Of a DNA stretch of 11,389 nt, positions 1-5,618 are shown piece by piece. The stretch covers positions 1-11,389 of the forward strand of contig JASCIV010000839.1 of assembly GCA_030374735.1 (NCBI GenBank). Direction: 5' to 3'. Origin of the DNA: Gracilaria caudata (Eukaryota > Rhodophyta > Florideophyceae > Gracilariales > Gracilariaceae). Under the pieces are notes generated by a model. That model saw nothing but the letters and a program-made list of their open reading frames with translations, was not told the DNA's origin and searched no databases. A program made the translations under genes and the position numbers. Each line of letters starts with the position of its first letter. The stretch's first letter is position 1.

Positions 1-182
1 GACGGGGGCAGTTTAGCGACGTGCCACCCAGGTCGGTCCGACCGGCAAGCTGACCGATCGCTTGGACGAGTTTAACGACCTCCCGGGTCGAGAATTCATT
101 TACAATCTTCTATTGCAAAAGTCGTCTCCCGAAAGCAGGGCAAACGATTACTTGACAATGAAATGAAATCTATTAGATTCAT
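1..182. other. Left-edge intergenic or partial sequence
   Basis: No complete gene is seen here. On the minus strand one frame is open from about position 109 to the window edge, roughly 36 codons. It follows a TTTTGCAATAG string that could be a 3' splice acceptor and reads as an amphipathic stretch (EVVKLVQAIGQLAGR). It has no start codon, and an open frame of this length is expected fairly often by chance. It could be an exon of a gene lying to the left, a further exon of the SOD-like gene, or non-coding 3' sequence. A short palindrome (AATCTA-T-TAGATT) lies near 167-179, just past the SOD-like stop, with no assigned role. Confidence 0.3.
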
Positions 183-1043
183 TCAAAGCAAGTGCGCTTT
201 GCTGTCTATCGGTCTCAGCAATGTATGGTTTCCGTATATGCACGGAAACACGCCGTTACCGTTTCCACTTCCTTCCACTCGTTTTGGATACACTTCTCGT
301 ATCTGCGCACACATCCGAGTACTTTCATCAATCAAGCCCCAATATTGCCGGTACCCATAACAGCTTCTCAACATGCATTCCCCTTCTTCAGTCGCACCAA
401 CGACACAATCAGAGTATTGCTTTACCTCACATGGAATCGCTCCAGGCCTCTGACTGTGCAATTTCGAAGAGTAGATCGTTGCACAACTGTACGAACTCTC
501 ATCCGATCCCTGTTTAATCACAAACGTCTTGCCAATGATACTGTGCTGTTCGCCTTGGTATAGTGAGAGTTTTTTATCATATACAACTTCAGCAAAACGA
601 TGAGATGTCATCAATCGGTGCCGCATCCCCAAATCTCCTACCTCACTTCCGTTTATTCGCATCATTGTTTTCAGAGCTTTCGGCCCGCATCGTTCCTCTC
701 TAGAATACCAATCATAATGTACTGGTTCATCCCATAACTGATAATTTACAGGAACCATCCCATGCATCTGAGGAAAGGGGAAAAAAAGGTTAGGAGCTAT
801 GAACACTTTTTCCAGCAAGTTCAGCAGAAAGTGAAAATAACGAACCTTCAAGTTCTGGAATAGCATTGAAATCACCACAGGCGTTGACCTTTTCCACTGA
901 TGAAAAACAACTGAGCCCCAAGTGCCGTCCTCCTCGTGAATAACTGCTGCTGCAGTCACCGGTTCAGCGAACGTGACAGAGCTGCAGCAATGAAAGACAA
1001 GAACGAACGTCATGAAACTGCTGAAAAGACTTACGGCACTCAT
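183..1043 (-). CDS. Secreted Cu/Zn superoxide dismutase-like protein without metal ligands, cysteine-rich tail
   Basis: The frame runs from an ATG at 1043 to a TGA at 185-183. It is 286 codons unspliced, or 260 residues if the 78-nt intron at 845-768 is removed. Residues 1-27 form a signal peptide (hydrophobic FMTFVLVFHCC core, likely cut after TFA), so the product probably enters the secretory pathway. Residues about 30-165 (spliced numbering) follow the Cu/Zn-SOD fold in order: AAVIHEEDGTWGSVVFHQ, then LK-MHG, RCGPK, EVGDLG, LSLYQGEQHSIIGKTFVI and SYSCATI. The cysteines at 93 and 161 match the conserved SOD intrachain disulfide. The copper and zinc histidines are gone: the HVH pair reads VPV, the bridging His is Lys96, the His before VGDLG is Glu108 and the last copper His is Lys151. 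Only the zinc-ligand Asp111 remains. The loops are shorter than in active enzymes. Residues 175-260 add six cysteines (179, 187, 197, 202, 219, 242). N-glycosylation sequons are NGS at 105 and NHT at 246. Catalysis is unlikely; a structural or binding role is inferred. Confidence 0.75.
   Translation of the reverse strand: MSAVSLFSSFMTFVLVFHCCSSVTFAEPVTAAAVIHEEDGTWGSVVFHQWKRSTPVVISMLFQNLKVRYFHFLLNLLEKVFIAPNLFFPFPQMHGMVPVNYQLWDEPVHYDWYSREERCGPKALKTMMRINGSEVGDLGMRHRLMTSHRFAEVVYDKKLSLYQGEQHSIIGKTFVIKQGSDESSYSCATIYSSKLHSQRPGAIPCEVKQYSDCVVGATEEGECMLRSCYGYRQYWGLIDESTRMCAQIREVYPKRVEGSGNGNGVFPCIYGNHTLLRPIDSKAHLL
768..845 (-). other. In-frame spliceosomal intron of the SOD-like gene
   Basis: On the minus strand the exon ends AAG and the intron starts GTTCGT at 845. 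It ends with a run of T and C followed by CAG at 768, a strong pyrimidine tract. It is 78 nt long, phase 0, and contains no stop, so it translates as 26 extra residues (VRYFHF to FPFPQ). Removing it brings FQNLK next to MHGMVPV, which aligns with the SOD segment just before the copper-binding strand. Keeping it puts a hydrophobic insert there. The donor is not a textbook GTAAGT, so splicing is inferred from the alignment and the acceptor. Confidence 0.7.
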
Positions 1044-2184
1044 AATACTCGGAGAGCTTTAAGCGACAGACGACTGACTAGTCTCCTCGTTCTGGCGTGG
1101 GAGAGAAAACTAAAGTGAGAGCGCTACTTTCCGTGAGTGAATGGCAAATAAACGAAAGCATTCACGGACATATTTGTCAGTCAAGCAGCACTTCTTCCTT
1201 CGACGTGCAATGCGAAAGTATCCCTCTTATGATATGCCAAGAAATTTGACCTATGCCCCAAATACGGAGAGTACGAATACGAAATTCTCTGTCTTCGCTC
1301 GTAAAGAAAACAAAGGTGAATGCGATTTGGTGTGTTCGGTCCAAGAACTGAAGTTTCTTTGTCTGGTCAGATAAACAAGCATGGATGCAGAGGCACTACA
1401 AAAAGAACACCTCTGCAATGTGCAGGATAAGATTTTGGGTAGAGAAGCTACTGTTCAGTTTATTTGGAAGGCGATATGAGTCGCTTTCTCTCTCCTTTGA
1501 TCAACCTCTATTTTGTCAATGTACCTCAAGACTACTGTGTAACTAATGGATAATTCGAATGGAATAAGCCGTCTCAGCTGTCCCATGCGATGGACTAACT
1601 TATGCGTTGATGTTCAAGTAGTTAAGACAAAAGCCACAAACTTCCTGCCAGCTGATGAAATATAAGGAAAGTCACACCATCGCCAACTGAGGATTTGTAA
1701 TTTGCAACAAATGTACTAAGAAGCGCTGCTCTTGTTCAATAGGGCAATCAGGTGGTTGACCGGCCGGCAAAGAGATGTCAGCGTTCGACAGCAGTACGTC
1801 CTCAGAATTTCACTTGCCATGCAAGCGTGATACTGTAGCACAAGCGCAAGCTGAACTACGAAGGTATCGCCATGTCCATCTCAACCTCGTCTTCTTCGTC
1901 AACACTTCTGAGCATCATGCATGACCGCTGTACAGACTGGGCTCTTCAGCTTTCGACTTACAGTGCATGTGTATCCGAACAAAAATTGCCGAAATTCTGA
2001 TCGTCGGGATAGACAATTTTGCTATGTGGCTCGGATTCTTTTGTCCCTGCGTCAAAACCGACATCGCGCTATCGATTCTATCGAGGCGCAGCGCGCAGGT
2101 CTCATCGCGAGCAGGCAATTGCTAACCCTGAGATTGTGGTCCGCACATTCACGACCGAGCCTACTCGAAGTCAACAGCTTCAAG
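1044..2184. other. Intergenic region between the SOD-like gene and QCR8
   Basis: This stretch of over 1.1 kb should hold the two divergent promoters and 5' leaders. I see no gene I can support. The plus-strand frame 1141-1374 (77 codons) is lysine/arginine-rich and matches no family I know. From 1775 to about 2120 there are several short open stretches with splice-like signals: ATG at 1775, a possible donor AAG|GTATCG near 1861, and acceptor-like CAGs between about 1930 and 1955. One joining would give roughly 90 codons ending near 2121, but the product is not recognisable. A small hairpin (GTGAATG ... CATTCAC) lies near 1135-1165. No tRNA or other RNA gene was identified. Confidence 0.5.
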
Positions 2185-2412
2185 ATGCCGCCGAAGGTTC
2201 CTCCTCACATACGAGGACAGATCGAGTACTTTACATCTCCCTATGAGCAGCGTGTATTCAGCGATATCTTTGACGCCAAGCTCATGATGACCAAGTTTCG
2301 TCGCCATATGAAGCATGTTCGGGATATTGCCCCCGGAGTCATTCTTTTTGCCGCCGTGTATACGTACGGAAACTCAACTCATGAGAGGCTTTCTCGCGAG
2401 CACAGATACTAG
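2185..2412 (+). CDS. QCR8: Cytochrome b-c1 complex subunit 8 (UQCRQ/QCR8 family)
   Basis: This is a small subunit of mitochondrial complex III (ubiquinol-cytochrome c reductase), an inner-membrane protein with one transmembrane helix that packs beside cytochrome b. The 75-residue product matches the family end to end. It has the N-terminal IEYFTSPYEQRVF segment (compare ISYSLSPFEQRAY in the animal protein), a basic stretch KFRRHMKHVRD, the membrane helix APGVILFAAVYTYG, and an acidic/basic matrix tail ending in HRY as in plant homologues. The frame is open upstream to an ATG at 1921, but those 88 residues are composition-random and would greatly exceed the family's usual 70-100 residues. The ATG at 2185 (context AAGATGC) is therefore chosen. 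There is no cleavable presequence, as is normal for this family. It is single-exon and convergent with the bL12m gene. Confidence 0.93.
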   Translation: MPPKVPPHIRGQIEYFTSPYEQRVFSDIFDAKLMMTKFRRHMKHVRDIAPGVILFAAVYTYGNSTHERLSREHRY

Positions 2413-2808
2413 GAATAGGTGTACCCCTCCCGGGGGCAGCTGTGCTTGGATCCAATGATTAACGGAACCTGGAGCTTTCTGCGTGTGCGACGTATTGAAA
2501 CAAGGCCGCAAGCAATTGAAGCTCACAAGGTGACGAAGGCCTGGGATATCCAACAGGAGCGAGACGGGAACTGAATCAGATTGAAGATTGTAACCCGAAG
2601 CGGTTTGGGCAGTTGGGGACGGCGCTAACATTGAAGTACGATGTTTCGTTTAGAAAGCGTAAGGGTTGCGCACTTTTAGCAAGTAAACGGTGAAGGTTAC
2701 GAGAAAATACTCTCCCCGGTGTGGCCATGCGTCTCTGTTGATACCAGAACACCGCCTTTAACAACTCGATACGGAAATGCGCTTGAAACGATCGCGTCCA
2801 TGTGATAT
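2413..2808. other. Convergent 3' region between QCR8 and bL12m
   Basis: This holds the 3' ends of both neighbours. No AATAAA follows QCR8. A minus-strand frame 2728-2576 would encode 50 residues starting MATPGRVFSRNLHRLLAKSA. It is arginine- and leucine-rich with no acidic residue in the first 30 positions, like a mitochondrial presequence, but nothing recognisable follows. I do not call it a gene. A second minus-strand frame (2631-2374) overlaps the end of QCR8 and looks like noise. Confidence 0.5.
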
Positions 2809-2813
2809 TTATT
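2808..2813 (-). terminator. Possible AATAAA poly(A) signal overlapping the bL12m stop
   Basis: On the minus strand the last codons read GAA TAA ATA, so a canonical AATAAA hexamer overlaps the stop codon. If used, the 3' UTR would be only about 15-30 nt. No other gene here has an obvious AATAAA in place, so the match may be chance. Confidence 0.25.
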
Positions 2814-3393
2814 CTAATACAACTTCCCCGCCAACTTCTTTAAGTTTATCTCTGATTTGCTCTGCTTCCTCCTTCGCAACCTCAGTCTTAAACACTTTGG
2901 GCGCTTCTTCGACGAGGGCCTTGGCTTCTTTCAGCCCCAGTCCAGTAATTGCGCGCACTTCTTTAATCACAGCTATCTTCTTTGCCGCTTCAAACTTGTT
3001 GAGCTTGAGATCGAACGCGGTTTTTTCTTCCACTTTTTCTTCCGGAGCGGAAGCAGGCGCATTACTCATGCCAGCAAACATGGCTGGATTCATGGCCATT
3101 GGCATTGCAGCGCTGTCGTCAATTCCAAGTCGATCCTTCAATGCATCTGTTAGTTCTTTTACCTCCAGCATGTTGAGAGACACTAGATCGTCCAAGAGAC
3201 CCTGAACTTTAGCAGAAACTACTGGCGTCATAGAAGGCGGCGGTGGTATGCCTTGAGATTCCTGCGCGGCTGCTCCTGCACTCAGGTGTCTAGTGAGCAT
3301 CCTGGTCCGATTGCTGCTCCGCAGCGCACGGTAAGTGGCTCTGACGATGTTGTTCCTCATGGTCGGTAAACTAACGGTTAAAGCACGCACCAT
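2809..3393 (-). CDS. MRPL12: Mitochondrial large-subunit ribosomal protein bL12m
   Basis: This is the stalk protein of the mitochondrial ribosome, which recruits translation factors. The 194 residues divide into a basic, hydroxylated presequence (about 1-45, RNNIVRATYRALRSSNRTR), an N-terminal dimerisation domain (about 58-92, VQGLLDDLVSLNMLEVKEL), an Ala/Met/Pro-rich hinge (93-122), and a C-terminal domain (124-194) with the factor-binding signature KIAVIKEVRAITGLGLKEAK and the ending GGEVVLE. The KEVR and LNKFEAAKKI forms fit mitochondrial rather than plastid L12. Two starts are possible: ATG at 3393, or ATG at 3360 (residue 12), which has the better context (ACCATGA) and would start directly with the presequence. 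It is single-exon, divergent from the WD40 gene and convergent with QCR8. Confidence 0.93.
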   Translation of the reverse strand: MVRALTVSLPTMRNNIVRATYRALRSSNRTRMLTRHLSAGAAAQESQGIPPPPSMTPVVSAKVQGLLDDLVSLNMLEVKELTDALKDRLGIDDSAAMPMAMNPAMFAGMSNAPASAPEEKVEEKTAFDLKLNKFEAAKKIAVIKEVRAITGLGLKEAKALVEEAPKVFKTEVAKEEAEQIRDKLKEVGGEVVLE

Positions 3394-3947
3394 GCGGTTG
3401 TTAAATGTTGAGGTTTGCGCTCTGTGTACGATCGTACCTATCTAATGTCGACGTTTGTTGTGCAATGCCTCCGGATCAAACGAACCTCATCCGAGATGGA
3501 ACGGGCAGGCCATTCCGTCGCACGCAGGATTTGCCCCGGAAGATGAAAATTTAGAGAAAAGTTTCCTAATCCTATCTGAGAATAACATGTTACGAAGCCA
3601 AGGGTACAAGGGTACAAGGGACGGTAACTTGAGCGAAACTGGAAAGCAAAGAAAGCCAGATTTCTACAGGTAAAAGCGAGCATCTTTCCGAAAGGTGTGG
3701 CACGTGGCAATATGCAAAACCGTTCGCCGGTATGGCTGCAGATGCACTTGCTTGGGGTGGCTGTTGGCAGGACACGCAAGAAGTCAAGCCATTCAGTCTT
3801 GAAGAAGCCATGATACTCCTGATCGTAGTGCAAAGTCGCTGTTTTGCTCTGAAGCTGTCAAGCGCCGACGGTGCTCATTGAGGCCCTGTGAGCTTTTGTT
3901 CAAAACGGGTCTTTGGAATTCAGAGGAACACTCCCAGTCACAAGACC
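3394..3947. promoter_or_regulatory. Divergent promoter region between bL12m and the WD40 gene
   Basis: About 550 bp separate the two divergent start codons, both for proteins expected at mitochondria, so shared regulation is possible. I see no clear TATA box. Several frames are open on both strands. One plus-strand frame is stop-free from 3633 to a TGA at 3879-3881, and two minus-strand frames are open across 3590-3830. None resembles a known family. An 8-bp direct repeat (GGGTACAA twice) lies at 3602-3617. The WD40 frame extends upstream to 3888, but only from a GTG, so that part is treated as leader. Confidence 0.4.
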
Positions 3948-5459
3948 ATGAGCGATACAACATTACGCAATCCGATCGTTGAAGAAGCTCCTTCTTCACC
4001 CGGCCGGGCAAACGGCGATGTGGCAACCATTTGGGATTTACCTCCAATTCCTCCCGCAAATTCCTCCAAATCCCCACCCTTCATTGTCGAAGAAGACGTG
4101 GTTGATATTCCTGCTTCGGCTGTCGTTGTTCCTGTGCGAAGTCAACCTCCCTCCCGACTTCGATCGGCGGACGGCTCATTGAGTATAGCGATGGATGGCC
4201 CCAACCCTAGCCCGCATTTTGTGTCGCTGGAAAACGTCGCTCGTCTTTACCTGGAAATGAAGAATGAGCGTGACTTTCTTGTGCGAGAAAGTGCTTCCAT
4301 TTTCAACGATCGCGTTGCTGTAGTGAACCAATTACGACAATTGGAGCTGCAGCTCAATGAGCTCCTACAGCAGAAAGGTCGTCTTGAAGAAACACTGGAC
4401 ACACTGGGGCTTAGAGATGAGAAGAACAGAGAAAAGATTGCTGCTCTGGATGAGAAGGTGGCCAATATATCCACTGAGTCACTGCGTTTCGAAGCAACTG
4501 TTCGGGGCCTCAAAGGTGATTCATATCCCACACAAACAAGAGGTGGCCAGATACGAACGAGACCGAAACCAAGTGCCGCCTGCCAACGAACTTTGTACGG
4601 TCATACGGGAAACGTACTAGGCGTCGACGTCTGTAGTGATACTGGGGTACTCATTACGGCTAGCTCCGATAGATCGCTTCGCACATGGGATTTCTCGACC
4701 GGGCGGCGCTTAGATACGTTGTATGGGCATGAAGGCTGGGTGCATGCAGTTGCCTTCGCAAACTCTGGGGAAATCGCTGTGTCAGGGTCTGGTGACAAGA
4801 CCGTGAAGGTGTGGAACTTTGACGACGCCCGTGGTCGAGGAACTTGTCACGCAACTCTTCGAGGCCACGATGCCGGAGTTACGTGCGTTCAGCTTGATGA
4901 TGAAAATGTTCTTGTTTCTGGCTCGTTGGATAAGACTCTTCGGAGGTTCGATCTAAATGCAGGACCAGAAGATGCGTCGGTTATTCAAGCACACGAGAGT
5001 GGAGTGTATTGTCTCCAGTTTCTGCGACATGGCTTGGCATCCGGAGGAGGCGACAGCCTGATTAGGATGCATGACATAAGAACGGGAAGGTGCCATCGCA
5101 CATTACAAGGTCATTCTGGAGGTGCTGTTCGAGCTCTGCAGTTTGATGATAACAATCTGATTTCTGGCGGAACGGACCAAGATCTTCGGTTTTGGGACTT
5201 GAGAACAGCAACATGTACCGCTACAATTAACGTTGGAGCTCGCATTAACGCTCTTAAGTTTGATCACAGCCGCGTTTATGTAGGCTGCGCAGATAGAACT
5301 CTCAAAGTGTATGAAATGCAAACGAAAACCTTGATTGCCGAACATTGCGGTCACTTGGGACCGGTCATGAGCCTAGCTGGTCTTGAAGACCAATTTTTCA
5401 CGGGTTCGACTGACCAGACAACAAAAGTATGGTTGCTAGGATCGAACGAGTCGGCTTGA
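3948..5459 (+). CDS. Coiled-coil/WD40 adaptor, Mdv1/Caf4/MDA1-like (mitochondrial division)
   Basis: The product is 503 residues from the first ATG (ACCATGAG context). Residues 1-90 are Pro/Ser-rich and probably disordered, with no signal or targeting peptide. Residues about 93-188 are strongly coiled-coil (LRQLELQLNELLQQKGRLEE and following heptads). Residues about 210-500 hold seven WD40 repeats: TLYGH..TWDF, TLYGH..VWNF, TLRGH..RFDL, IQAH..MHDI, TLQGH..FWDL, a degenerate sixth ending VYEM, and HCGH..VWLL, closing a full propeller. A disordered N-terminus, central coiled coil and C-terminal seven-blade propeller is the layout of fungal Mdv1/Caf4 and red-algal MDA1, cytosolic adaptors that dimerise and recruit a dynamin to the outer mitochondrial membrane. 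The short blades (VQLDDENVLVSGSLDKTLR) resemble that group. The coiled-coil plus WD40 layout also occurs in Atg16 and other WD40 families, so the assignment is inferred. Single exon; convergent with the WNK gene. Confidence 0.65.
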   Translation: MSDTTLRNPIVEEAPSSPGRANGDVATIWDLPPIPPANSSKSPPFIVEEDVVDIPASAVVVPVRSQPPSRLRSADGSLSIAMDGPNPSPHFVSLENVARLYLEMKNERDFLVRESASIFNDRVAVVNQLRQLELQLNELLQQKGRLEETLDTLGLRDEKNREKIAALDEKVANISTESLRFEATVRGLKGDSYPTQTRGGQIRTRPKPSAACQRTLYGHTGNVLGVDVCSDTGVLITASSDRSLRTWDFSTGRRLDTLYGHEGWVHAVAFANSGEIAVSGSGDKTVKVWNFDDARGRGTCHATLRGHDAGVTCVQLDDENVLVSGSLDKTLRRFDLNAGPEDASVIQAHESGVYCLQFLRHGLASGGGDSLIRMHDIRTGRCHRTLQGHSGGAVRALQFDDNNLISGGTDQDLRFWDLRTATCTATINVGARINALKFDHSRVYVGCADRTLKVYEMQTKTLIAEHCGHLGPVMSLAGLEDQFFTGSTDQTTKVWLLGSNESA

Positions 5460-5618
5460 TAAACACAGGGGATGGGATGCATAGAGAAAATGTTTCCTAG
5501 CAAAGTACAAGACGGGAATCCTGCGTTTATGACCCTCACTCAAGATTTCCCGCTTACAAGCTCTTATCTTTGACTCCTACCTGTAAAAACTAAACACCTG
5601 TTGTACATGAAGCTGATT
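5460..5618. other. Short convergent 3' spacer
   Basis: Only 159 bp lie between the stop codons of the WD40 gene and the WNK gene, so their 3' UTRs must be short or overlap as antisense transcripts. No AATAAA is seen on either strand. A TGTAAA on the plus strand near 5582 is the only poly(A)-signal-like string. Confidence 0.5.

Noticed and set aside
1141..1374. Plus-strand 77-codon ORF
   Set aside because: Lys/Arg-rich with no domain or family resemblance, and of a length expected by chance in this base composition.
1640..1695. C/D box snoRNA-like pair (CTGATGA ... CTGA)
   Set aside because: Box C is imperfect, there is no convincing terminal stem and no C'/D' boxes; such short motifs are frequent by chance.
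1921..2184. An 88-residue N-terminal extension of QCR8 from the ATG at 1921
   Set aside because: QCR8-family proteins are about 70-100 residues with no presequence, and the extension has no family similarity; the ATG at 2185 gives an end-to-end match.
2777..3205. 142-codon plus-strand frame opposite bL12m
   Set aside because: It is an antisense shadow of the clearly conserved bL12m coding sequence.
3438..3833. Minus-strand 131-codon frame upstream of bL12m
   Set aside because: It starts only from TTG, looks compositionally random and has no recognisable domain.
3633..3881. Plus-strand open stretch of 82 codons containing KPFAGMAADALAWGGCW
   Set aside because: No start codon in a supported position, no clear upstream exon, two minus-strand frames are equally open in the same place, and no family is recognised.
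3888..3947. N-terminal extension of the WD40 protein to 3888
   Set aside because: The extended frame begins with GTG, not ATG; a eukaryotic gene would use the well-placed ACCATGAG at 3948.
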